Origin: Lamellibrachia satsuma
Lineage: Eukaryota > Annelida > Polychaeta > Sabellida > Siboglinidae
Assembly: GCA_033239005.1 (NCBI GenBank)
Contig: BSQZ01000079.1
Location: 2,466,001 to 2,530,000 of the forward strand
Length of the DNA: 64,000 nucleotides
Direction: 5' to 3'
The notes beneath the pieces are model-generated. The model ran no database searches. It was not told the DNA's origin and worked only from the letters and a program-made list of their open reading frames with translations. How positions within the stretch are numbered: the stretch's first letter is position 1; the number at the start of each line of letters is the position of its first letter. Below are positions 34,474-46,400 of the stretch, piece after piece. The translations under genes were made by a program, and so were the position numbers.

Positions 34474-34666
34474 AGCAAGACTGCCACATTGTCACAATCA
34501 GCGGCTGTACATATTAGTGTGCTGATAGTCACCTATAATGAGCTGGTACAGTGGCAGTTTAGATACAATATTGCTGTTAAAGGGCATATAGGAAAAAGCT
34601 CCCCTGGAAAGCTGTCCCAGAACAAAGCCTCCCAGAAAAAAATAGAAAGAACAAGAAAAAAATATA

Positions 34667-34672
34667 AATAAA
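34667..34672 (+). terminator. UGDH: Candidate UGDH polyadenylation signal AATAAA
   Basis: First AATAAA after the stop codon, about 195 nt downstream. Later candidates exist (about 36627 and 38068), so the 3' UTR could be longer. Confidence 0.4.
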
Positions 34673-34673
34673 G

Positions 34674-36316
34674 GGTACCTGCATTGCCAATTGAAGGAAT
34701 TAATACTGAATGCATGAATTACTTATTTTCCAGGGGGGTGGGGGGATATTTTTCCTACATTCTTCCCTTAAAGGGACAGTTCAATGATTTTCATTGGATG
34801 ATTTATCAATCTGTCAGTAATTATCATAAAGTAATTATCATAAAGCGATCTTACATGTTGTAAAATTGGCATATTTTGTTGCAAAATCATGTATTTTGAA
34901 ACATAAAAATTCCCATTTTAAATATTAGTTTTGACAGTAGATATCTTCTTCTATACTCCTGCACCAAATGCGCTGCATAGGCCAGAAACAATTGTATGTC
35001 ACCTTTCTCTGTCCTAAGCCACAGCGGTCATGTTGTTTATAGGTAAATATACTACAGATATAAACATTAAAACATGATGTATAATTTACATCTACTCTGA
35101 CATCAAAAAGTTAAGAGAATTGAGGCATTTTATTTATGAAACCCCCAAATAGCTCTGTATCGGTTAGCCAATGAAAATTGTTGAACTAGGTTTGATGATA
35201 AGATGGATGACCCCCTTATTGTATGAAATTCATGCTTTTTAAGGGGCTTTGTAAATAAAAAATCCAATAATAAAAAATGGATAGGATTAAACACAGAACA
35301 ACCAAAAGTAGAAACTAGGAGGCACTGTATATGCATTGCCAATGCAGTGAATGGAAAGCCGATTGCAAAATTTCATCAAGGAACAAATCCAGTATCATGA
35401 GTAGTATTGTATATTTACTGCCATATATATTATATATATTTGCATAAACAATGTTTGATGTCTTGTTGGAGCCTTCGTCCTGTACTGGTGCATGGCGTGC
35501 AGTCTAACTAATGTTATTCAATCACAAGGGCCCGTACTCTTGTTTTCCATAAATATGGTACTAAACTCCCGGTCACTCATGGAATATCTGGGTAAATATT
35601 ATCCAGTTTGCTAAATACTGAATAGTCATACTGAAGTATTATGTAATCAATGTTGAATCTCAGCCAAGACTGGTAGGCTTGTGTCATAATCTTAAAATTG
35701 TCCTATTATTCTGGTATCATACATTCCGTGACTGACCCCCAGCAGGCAGTTTGCTGCCATTTTTACAGAAAACTTGATCTACGAAAATTCTTAAGTCTTG
35801 AGAATACAAGCCATGGCTATCAGACTAACTAATGTAATTCAACAGAAGTTGTTATGTCACCTCTGTCAATGTCACTGGCTCTAGGGGTGATTTCTAAATA
35901 TTGATGTATGATACTGAAGAACATAGTTTCTTGAGGGAGGGGGTCAGCAGCCGATTCGCTTTGAGGTGAACATTGATGTATTTTACTAAAAACACAGTGT
36001 ACAGTAATTCAAATTTTCACGTGGCGTAAATGACATCGGTTTATGTAGTGTTATGCCTCCATGTTTTGAGATGCTCTCTTAGTAGCAGCATGAGGGACCA
36101 ATCATTGTTCAATAATAATGTATTCAAATCAGCTTTATTTTAAAGCAGTATTTGACAGCATGGCAAGATGCAGTTGAACAGCAATCAGAATCTCACACTG
36201 ATGTTGTGTTAGTTACTAAAAAATGGCAGAGTTTGACGAGATTGTTAGCAGCTGGTGATATTACGAAATGTATATTTACACCATGTAGGCTTTTAACTGT
36301 GTGTGGTTATACTAAT
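34674..36316. other. Downstream of UGDH, nothing recognised
   Basis: AT-rich DNA; may include a longer UGDH 3' UTR. No coding sequence is seen. Confidence 0.4.
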
Positions 36317-36913
36317 GCAGGCTTGTTAGCAATTGCATGTCAATGCATTTGAATGATAATGAAGATAGGCATGTGCGCGTTGCAAGCTACATATGTTTCA
36401 CTTATGCCATTTCAACCACTCTTGCCATCAGTTCATGCCACTCTTGCCATCAGTTCATGCCACTCTGCATGGATGAATGCAAATGTTTACATTATTCAAA
36501 TGCAAATGCTGTTTACCAGGATCGCATGCAATTTTTTTATGCTCACATTCAAATGCAGATGCAAATGTTTTGGGTATGCATTATGTAAGTGAATTTGAAT
36601 TAATTTCAAATGTTTTGTTTTTACAATAAATTTGTAAATGTGGATTGTATTCATGATTGATGGGAATCAAACAACTATGCATGGTGCTCGGTGTGAGGCT
36701 TGTTAAGCAATAATATAAAACTCTGTGTCAATAATCGCCTAATAATTATTAAAACAATTACATCTGCATTTGAAATACATTTGATTGGGCATTTGACAAG
36801 TCAGATGTTTGGGGATCGCATGCAAATGTTTAGAGTATGCATTTGAATGCAAATGCACTGAAAAGTGCACATTCAAATGCTCATCATTCAAATGCACTTG
36901 TTAACAAGCCTGC
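36317..36913. mobile_element. MITE-like element (597 bp) rich in ATGCAAAT
   Basis: Left end GCAGGCTTGTTAGCAATTGC; the reverse complement of the right end is GCAGGCTTGTTAACAAGTGC. Both continue into CATTTGAATGAT(A/G). The interior has repeated AATGCAAATG (octamer-like ATGCAAAT) and its reverse. Confidence 0.75.
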
Positions 36914-38300
36914 TAAATGGGGAGGTAGTCTATCTTGTTAATGGTGATTCCAGGGTATTGTGAAACCAAATAGGAAATTAGGTTGTTGATCATATTTTAA
37001 AGGTACACACGTTTACACACACGTGTGTGCACACCTAAGTTTTGCAGCCATGATGGCTTAACTTGTTGCATGATGTCCTGCCATATTAAGTTTAACCTTA
37101 ACTTGTCATGACATGCTATGACAGATACCTAATGTTGTGTTATATTGTACTGACATGATGGACTACCTTAAGTTGTATTGTCATGCTAGCCTACCTTAAG
37201 TTGTATTGCTATTACAAACTACCTAAAGTTACCTAGGGTAACGGTAATGCAGCGGTTAGAACATCGGGCTCTAAATCGAGAGAACCTGGGTTTGAAACCT
37301 CTTGCCGCCATTTTGAAACTTTGCAATTTCGTTCATTCCACATTGCTACAGTTCACTCAGCTGTATAAATGAGTACCTGGCTACAGACAGAGGTGGATAT
37401 CTGAACAAACTGTCTTTGCACAATAATTGCAGCATGGCTGAATGCTTCCCAGAGAAGTCGAGATGGCGTTGGAACGAACAGATTTGCCAGGGGGTGAAGT
37501 GTAAAGCACTTTGAGCAGTCCCGAGGACTGGATACTATGCTATATAAGATAGTACCTTTACCTTATATTGTACTGCCATGATGGACTACCTAAGTTGTAT
37601 TGTCATGACAGCCTACCTTAAGTTGTATGGCCATGGCAAACTACCTTAAGATATGCTCTCATGACAATGTTGATTTAATACAAACCAAAGAAACATCCAT
37701 TATGAATGAAAGCTATCTTGTGAATTTAGGAGCATAAAATCTCAGTGTCATTATTCACATGAATATTTGACATCCATTTCTTCTAAAGACAATATGCTTT
37801 TGTGGGTATAATTGTTTGCAGTAAGAAAATTTGTATCAAATACAAAAAATATTTTTACAATATGTAGAAATCTTGTAGATATTATTTGTGATTTATTGAT
37901 ATTATCATTTAGTACCAGGCCTTAGAAAAACATTGTGACCATATGGTTGTTTGGAGATATTTATCAAGTTATGGTTAACAGACATACCTATAACAATAAT
38001 AAATATGTACATACAGAAGACATACACCAGCTTATCTCGCACTGGTGACATGTCACTTTCTCTATGCAATAAATGGTTCATGCAACAAACACATCATGTT
38101 GTTGTATGTCTGTTCTCTTATCTCTGATCAATTGGGAATGCACGAAGCAGTTACAGAAAACAATGAACCCCAATGAAGAAAAAGAATACAGGTATAAATG
38201 TTCGAGAACAAATCTGTTTGAAAGTCCTCAGTTGATACAAAGTCTAATTCAAACCTCTCAAATGAAATAAAATCACAACCATCAATATTTATATGGAAAA
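36914..38300. other. UGDH-PCF11 convergent intergenic DNA
   Basis: Short imperfect repeats of CTACCTTAAGTTGTATTG (37080-37230 and 37560-37660) flank a SINE. TTTACACACACGTGTGTGCA at about 37013 is near-palindromic. Confidence 0.45.
37230..37558 (+). mobile_element. tRNA-derived SINE (copy 3, most complete)
   Basis: Head GGTAACGGTAATGCAGCGGT...GAGAACCTGGGTTTGAAACC (tRNA A and B box-like), a body with ATGAGTACCTGGCTACAGAC and CCCAGAGAAGTCGAGATGGC, and tail GTGTAAAGCACTTTGAGCAG...GCTATATAAGATAG. The tail resembles the GTAAAGCGCTTTGAG...GCTATATAA end of many LINE/SINE pairs. Inserted in a short tandem repeat. Confidence 0.85.
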
Positions 38301-38994
38301 TTATGTTTTATTTATGCACAAAACAACTCATCTCGCCATACACACAAGTTATACTGCAGGAATGGCACACGAAAGAAAACCTGATTCAGTAGGATTTTAT
38401 TAGTCTGAAATCTGCCACTTGAGATTACACAAGGATCAGAAATGCATGTATGTGGGACGGCCAGAGTCCGTCCGTTCACAGACCCTTACACTTGGAGATA
38501 TTTCTGGAAAGGTTGTTTTGCACAAGAAATATCAATAACATGGGCATAAAAACATCTCCCTTGCAGCTGGTAAAAATCAAAACAAAACTTAATGAGATGG
38601 TGGCAGTTTCCCTCCCTGTTAATGCATCTGGGAATGTCTGGAATAAATGGCTATTGGGTGATGTCACCGACTCATTGGTATGTCTGTAGTTGTGAACATA
38701 CATGCGTGCAATATTTCTTTCATCACAGTTTACCATCTTATTTTGTCTCCAAATCATAATTCAAGTATTTAACGTGAAATCATGTTAACTGTATACTGTA
38801 GTTAAAAGATGCTGATGAAACAAGCATTTTCACTTAATAAAATTTAGGTTTTATCGTATACCAAAACCTTACCACAAAGATCATAACACCATGAAGGTTA
38901 CTTTAGTCCAAGAATCTTTGTAGTAAGATACAACCGAACACAAGTACACAAGTGCACACCTATTCTCTGTAGCAGCATCCATAACTAAACACAA

Positions 38995-39045
<51 letters not shown>

Positions 39046-39944
39046 CCCATTCTCTGTAACAGCATCCATACATCTATATACAATATAGAGTTGCTCGAAG
39101 AACGAGAGATATTCAAATCCCCACCAATGCAGAGTGATGTATTTATTTACCCGTGTTCTCAAGAATACTAGTAATGACTGCAACAGTAGACCACACATTA
39201 ATCACAAGGAACCTGTCTTTATACTGAACACTTCATTCAGCAAATTAACAATTTACATTAATTTACATATCCCACACAATAACTTGAGTGATTTGCATTC
39301 ATCCACTGTACACACATTTTACTATCAAAATCTTTCTCAGATAAATACACTTTCAAATCACAGCATACACAAAATTAGCGTGGGTTTTCAGGGTTTATGG
39401 TGAAAACAACCATTACCCTTTAAATCTTCATTACCAAACTCCATTCCTGCTGTCTTAAATTCATAAATGCAGTTAAAATATACAAATCCGAAGCACCAGA
39501 ATTGTCAGAAATCATCAAACAATTACTATCATGAAAAAAATGCCAAGAAACTGAAAAATCATCTCTAACAAGCTGCATTGAGAAAATGATCTAGTTGACA
39601 GCTCGATGATAAATCAACAATAGTGTTCCGTTTTCAGCACTAAAAATAGATCACACAATAATTATGTGGAGAGACTGCTGTTATAGTTTATAATTCAATC
39701 TTGGATTTTATGATTTTTATCTTTTCAATTTAACATGTACAACTGAACGGAGGGTCTGCATAAAATACAAAATGCACAACCATACAAACTGTACTATAAA
39801 AATGTACCTGCTGCACTTCAGTTAGTTTGATTTAAGGGACGGCCCACTAATGGCCGGTTTAAAATAAAATAAAATTAAGCACAGAAGCCATTTGTTTTCT
39901 GGTCAAAAAATACAACCAATTAATAAGACTTGACAAATGTTGTG
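38301..39944 (-). other. Likely PCF11 3' UTR and downstream DNA
   Basis: TTTATT at 38307-38312 is AATAAA on the minus strand, a candidate poly(A) signal about 1.6 kb after the PCF11 stop. No coding sequence is seen. Confidence 0.35.
38995..39046. repeat. (CACG)n microsatellite
   Basis: About 13 tandem CACG/GCAC units, the same motif as at 28071-28126. Confidence 0.95.
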
Positions 39945-40451
39945 CTATGACTTTGACACTTTGGGTTCTGTGTTGATGTCTTCTACACTACCCGTACTGT
40001 CAGTTTGTTTAGCTGCTGTCTCCTGCGATGGAGTGGTTGTAGTTGTTGAGGTAGTAACTTCCGAGTTTGTACTGCTAGGCTGACTGAGACATGTTGTAGT
40101 CGACACAGTCTCACTTTTAACAGTCACATCTACAGGTTCGTCTTTCACTGCAGCGGTCACTGTGGCAGTCACAGCACTGGCTTGACCGCTACTGACTGTC
40201 GTTACACCACTACTGGTGACATTCTTCTCGCAAGTGTCCATAGGTTCTTGTTTCACAGTGACTGAGACAGTGGTGGTGGTGGCTGGTGTCGCTTCACCTT
40301 CCTGCGGCTGCTGCTGCTTCTGTTGATTGAGCATCGTCAGGTAGCCGAGAGGGTTGGTGATAGGGTCAGGTGGCGACTGCTGCTGCTGCTGCTGTTCCAC
40401 GTGCTGCTGTTGCTGTGCATCGGGTGATGTCAATCCATCACCAAGACCAGA
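39945..40451 (-). CDS. PCF11: PCF11 coding exon 14 (terminal, polyQ and Ser/Thr-rich)
   Basis: Residues 1756-1923: SGLGDGLTSPDAQQQQHV, polyQ, PPDPITNPLGYLTMLNQQ, two xKxEPxD SUMO-like motifs (VKQEPMD, VKDEPVD) and a long Thr/Ser tail; stop TGA at 39945-39947. Confidence 0.92.
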   Translation of the reverse strand, partial: SGLGDGLTSPDAQQQQHVEQQQQQQSPPDPITNPLGYLTMLNQQKQQQPQEGEATPATTTTVSVTVKQEPMDTCEKNVTSSGVTTVSSGQASAVTATVTAAVKDEPVDVTVKSETVSTTTCLSQPSSTNSEVTTSTTTTTPSQETAAKQTDSTGSVEDINTEPKVSKS

Positions 40452-43400
40452 CTACAACATTCACCAAACTGTTAGATATAATACCAACAACAATAATAAA
40501 GAGCATTTAATTAACAAGCATGAAGTAAGTAGGTTTGTCTACGCCATTTCTAAACTAAACAAATCACACCAAATCACACCACAAATATTACATCAATTAG
40601 ATATTTCAATGTATAAAAAATTATAATAAGTTAAATATGTTAACAATAATACAAGATTTGTGTCATTAGCTGCCATTGTCTATACACTGTGTTCATCAAC
40701 AGACAATTTATCAAGCTCTGAGTTCCTGTTAGATAACAGGACATAAAATATCAATTTAAAAAAAGATGTTAACCTTCAAAAACGACATCTAAAACAGAAA
40801 TATTTCTGGGCTACCAAATTCTGGTTTAATGCATACAAATTCAACATAAGTATCCAGATTACAACACATTTGTTAACGACATGTGTATAAGTGCTTTTTT
40901 ACTCAACGAACGTCAAACAAGCATCAGTACAGTAATGTTTGTATTTTCAGCCTTGAACAATGAACAGCTTTATTAAAAGTTCTAATTTCTGTACCATATT
41001 TCCCCATAAAATCAAGAGAAACTAGGATTCACACAAAAACTACTGATGTGAACATCTACACATGAATATATTATATTTTTATTAAATTTTTTTCATGGAT
41101 TACATTTTAGAATAATAATTTTTTTAATGTTTTTAATGTAATTTTAGGTCACAATTGCCATGTGTGTACAACGCATGAGAGCAAGTACTTTTATTATATT
41201 ATTATAAAACCAATACTTGCCTCTTTAGCATCTTCATAGCACACTGGATGGTATGTCTGAAACACAACAAAAGAACACTTATTAATTAAAGAAGAATACT
41301 TACAATGTATCAACTTCAGTTACATACATTTTTTGGCAGTGCTACATATACATGCTGGACAATGATGTCATCTCTCTCATTGTTTTTTTGTATCACCCTG
41401 GCTTCGTCCATTCCTTTACGCTGTCCGTCCATCTTCCTTGTTGTCTTCCTCTTCTTTGTTAACCATCCAACATGCCTTTGAAGATGGCTTTGACTGGAAT
41501 GTTATTTTTTTCATATGTCCGAACCACTTCAGTTTACAGACTTCATCCATAATCAGTTTTGGACCAGTGATTGAACACAGTTCCATGATGGGTACTTCAT
41601 CATTTTACCACTTACAATTATCTAGGCAACAACATTTCTGACACACCAAATGAAGTGAGGTTTTATAATTAGAATGTGAAGTTATGTTTTGCCAATGGTT
41701 ACAAAGAAATTATGAAGCCGTGTACCTCGCCATTGACCCGGATCGCGTCCTTCAAGTGCCAGGCCTCTTGCTCTTCGTCCCAGAACTGCTCAAACGGGTC
41801 CCCACAAATGGCACACACCTGCAATGATGGCAGACTATCAACAAGTTCTCTAACACAACAAGAAAAACAATATAACAAAGACAACCCTCGTAGACAGAGT
41901 AATTAATTTTATGCATCATATGGTCACAAAGCAGGCCAAAATAAAAGCCTAAGATTAAGTTAAAAAACCTCAAGTTGAAAATATGAGATTTTTCTACACG
42001 TACAAATGCATTATAATTATAAGTTGGTATTTAACGTTTGACTCCTCAGCCACACAAGCCAATATTCAGATTCCTCAATTTATATTTACAACCTTATGGC
42101 TTAGATCCTTCCCATTACACCACCATGCTACCTGGTGGATTATAATGGAACATAAAGATTCAGGTAAAAGAACCACACAACATGTAATGCAGTGGTAATG
42201 GGAAGGGTCTATTATAATTAATGTGCTGCAAACTTTCCTAGCAAGTTTTAAACATGCTTTTAAAAATGTATACAATACAAAGGCCATCAAGCTCACTACT
42301 TGGGGGTTTAAACATTTTGGTCAACATTACAGTGAACCCTTTCAGATCTGATTACATACTTCAGTATATTCACAATTACCTGTACAAAAACAGCACTTCT
42401 AAATGAGTAATTATGATAATATACAGCCAATCTTGGCTCAGCCCATGTGGGCTGAAAGGGTTAATGCTTAGCTTCACGATTATGTTGCACTCACGTCATC
42501 TTTCTCATTGCCGAGTGCAGCGGGACAACTGATGAGTTCTGTCTGGCCAGGCAAACTGCCAAAGCCCTGTTGCTCCTGGGCCAGCTGCAACATGTTCTCA
42601 AAGTAGTTGCTCTGGGCGTGCTCCTCCGCATCACCAATCTCCTCAAACTGGATCCAGTCCTGCACACGGATACATAACACATCAATAAATAACACATAAA
42701 CAGCCACATAAACTCAATAAACAGCCACATAAACACATTTTCCTGATGAGGTCATATGGATAAGAAAGACAACTCAATTGATGATTTGGTACAAGGGCAG
42801 ATACCAACTGGCAAGCAGAAGAACTAGTTGTCCCAGAATTCAGTTCTTGATGATGCCTACCAACAGTAGCCGAAACATTGAGTAAATAAATCTTGATAGA
42901 TGTGATTAGAAGAACACTGTTATTTCATCGTATAAACACAAATAAACAGCCACATAAACACAAATAAATAGCCATGTGTCAATACTCACACTGTTTCCTA
43001 TTTCAATTTAGCTTGACACCTAGAAAACCATGTTTTCTTAAAATACACTAAAAGCCATTGGTCCCTTCTATCTGGTGCCTATGTTAGGGGGAGTAAGACT
43101 CCTCGTGGAAGTAAATGTGTAACTTATCCTGGACTCACTATCTCTAACAAAGTACAATTCCCCAGATTAGGATATGTATAACATATGAAGAAAGAACCAA
43201 TGCCAGTTTATGAAGAGCCTCACCGCAGCAGCGTAGTACCAACGCCGGAACTTGGCCATTTTGATCTCCTCCTTCTCCTTGCGGTTCTGTCTGAAGTGCC
43301 AGTCGAGATGCTCCCGGTACTGCTCCGTGTCAGTGGCCATGAAGCGCACACCACACGATGAACATTGGATGCCTACGTACAAGCGCTGAAGCACACCTTT

Positions 43401-46400
43401 GTAACACCTGAGAACACACACGGAAACACACAATTATATTTAAAATTTACATAATTTATAAGTTTCTACATTAACATATAAATTGTAGTATTTTATGAGA
43501 TGTATATGTATATGAGATGCATATGTTCATGTTGATGGTGAACGATCAGAATGGTTTATGAAACTCAAACCAATAGGATGTCTTGCAGCTCACATCCAAG
43601 TTATTTGTGACTTATTTATTATATACTTATATATTATGTGACACAGAACTTTGATTGTTGTTTTATTTGTTGTCAAAATATGTGTAAATCTGTGGATACA
43701 TACGACTATAGTAAAGAAGACGACTAATATACAATGAGAAAGAAGTGGAGTCAGGTATTAGAAGCAGCAATCACTTGTAAGGATTTTGCTGAATTCATGT
43801 TTTCATATTGTATGTTGGCAATTCCTAAGTTATTTGATTCTAGGAATTCTCTTTATATGAAATTAGTGTGTTCAAAGAAATGCTACACTTAAAACAAAAG
43901 CATAATTCCTAAAATGTCTGTGGTTTTGATTGGCACAGACACAGTTAGTTGTCTGAACAAACACTTACTGCTTCATTTTCTGGATGTCGAAGTCTGTCAC
44001 ATCAGGAACATCATCAAATTTAATCTCCTCTATCTTCTTTATCTCCTCTTTCACCTAATGGGAATAACAACAACAGTGAACAAACCTAAACATCATAATG
44101 CCGTTCCTGGATTTGCCCTGAGAAAATCTCCTGAAAAAATCATACCTTTGACCAATTTACTACAAACTGAGTGTAACAGTTATATTCAAGCACTTAATTA
44201 AAATAAATGATCTTCATTAATTTTCAGTACACACCACCACTGAAAAACTAGTACAACTGTGACATAGGCCAACAGGGAACAGAACAAGAGAAAAACCTTT
44301 AAAAGCCTGCAGGCCATTCGATGAGGTACAACCCGGAAAGAAATGAAGAAAGCAACCAGTAACAGAGTAGAGAGGAGTATTACTTGTGCTCCAGACAAGA
44401 GAAACAAGGATAAGAAGATAAAACACAGGGGAGTATTACTTGTCAGCCTTGTGCTCCAGACAAGAGAGACAAGGATAAGAAGATAAAACACAGTGGAGTA
44501 TTACTTGTCAGCCTTGTGCTCCAGACAAGAGAGACAAGGATAAGAAGATAAAACACAGTGGAGTATTACTTGTCAGCCTTGTGCTCCAGACAAGAGAGAC
44601 AAGGATAAGAAGATAAAACACAGTGGATTATTACTTGTCAACATTGTGCTCCAGACAAGAGAGACAATGATAAAAAGATAAAATTCAGTGGAGTATTACT
44701 TGTTAGCCTTGTGTTCCAGACAAGAGAGCCAAGGATAAGAAGATAAAACACAGTGGAGTATTACTTGTCAACCTTGTGCTCCAGACAAGAGAGACAAGGA
44801 TAAGAAGATAAAACACAGTGGATTATTACTTGTCAGCCTTGTGTTCCAGACAAGAGAGCCAAGGATAAGAAGATAAAACACAGTGGATTATTACTTGTCA
44901 ACCTTGTGCTCCAGACAAGAGAGACAAGGATAAGAAGATAAAACACAGTGGATTATTACTTGTCAGCCTTGTGTTCCAGACAAGAGAGACAAGGATAAGA
45001 AGATAAAACACAGTGGAGTATTACTTGTCAACCTTGTGCTCCAGACAAGAGAGCCAAGGATAAGAAGATAAAACACAGTGGAGTATTACTTGTCAACCTT
45101 GTGCTCCAGACAAGAGAGCCAAGGATAAGAAGATAAAACACAGTGGAGTATTACTTGTCAACCTTGTGCTCCAGACAAGAGAGCCAAGGATAAGAAGATA
45201 AAACACAGTGGAGTATTACTTGTCAGCCTTGTGTTCCAGACAAGAGAGCCAAGGATAAGAAGATAAAACACAGTGGATTATTACTTGTCAACCTTGTGCT
45301 CCAGACAAGAGAGACAAGGATAAGAAGATAAAACACAGTGGAGTATTACTTGTCAACCTTGTGCTCCAGACAAGAGAGCCAAGGATAAGAAGATAAAGCA
45401 TAAAAACAAAATCAACACAACAAAAACCATGTTGATGATCAGGTCATTTTGTTCATTCTAAAAAGGCAAATAGTTAACTATGACAACACAGAAACAATGA
45501 GCCACTGACCAGTGTTTTTTTGTTGCCCTCCTCGTCAGCCTTGACCTCAGCCTTAACCTCTGGCTTAGGCTCGTCCTTGTTGATGATGCCTGCTGCCATG
45601 AGTTTGGTCAACAGGTCATCAACGTCCACCTGGCTGTTCATCTGAGGCGCAGCACCACCTTCAGGACATAAAGAGAAAGTAGCTCAGTGAAAAATTATCC
45701 TGTGAACAAGGTTGTGAATCAAAACAGTGCATTTGAATACTACCACAATATCCTTAAGTGTGACTGCAAAGAAGTTTCTATAAATTTCATAAAATATAAT
45801 AAATTTTTTATTGAATCTTTATGCACCAAACGGTACTCACAAAATATAATTTTATTGAAATAAATTTGTTTTAAGCATTTTTATGGCAAACTTCCACAGC
45901 CAATGGGGAAATAATGTTTGATACAGAATTCTATGCCTACAATGCTGTTGCAATTAAACTTAATTATTCAGTGGATTTCTTCCCAATCTGACATTTTGTG
46001 CGTTATCTGTGATGAAAAGTTAGAATTCCAATCATTCCCATGTATCCAAATATTAGATCGATATCACTGTTAGTAAACCTCTGTCAGGTTATGCAACTCT
46101 TTACTGAGCAAAACCGCATGTGATGAGTTAGGAACTAACCTTGTCCTTGCATCATTCCAGGTGCTGCAGACCCAGGATTGGCACCAGGTGTCATATGCTG
46201 CTGTGGCAGCTGCTGCATGAAGTTCATGCCACCCATGGTTTGCATTTGACCTGGTACCATCTGACCTGGCATCGTCTGCATCATGCTACCACCACCCACC
46301 TGCATGCCGTCAGCTGGCATGGAACCGAACATTGGGTTAACTGGCATTGGCTGCTGTTGTGAGTTCATCATCGGCGCCATGCCACTTTGGCCTGGCATCA

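Noticed and set aside
37230..37310. Functional tRNA gene
   Set aside because: The head has A and B box-like blocks but no cloverleaf that pairs well, and it is fused to a SINE body found elsewhere in the window.
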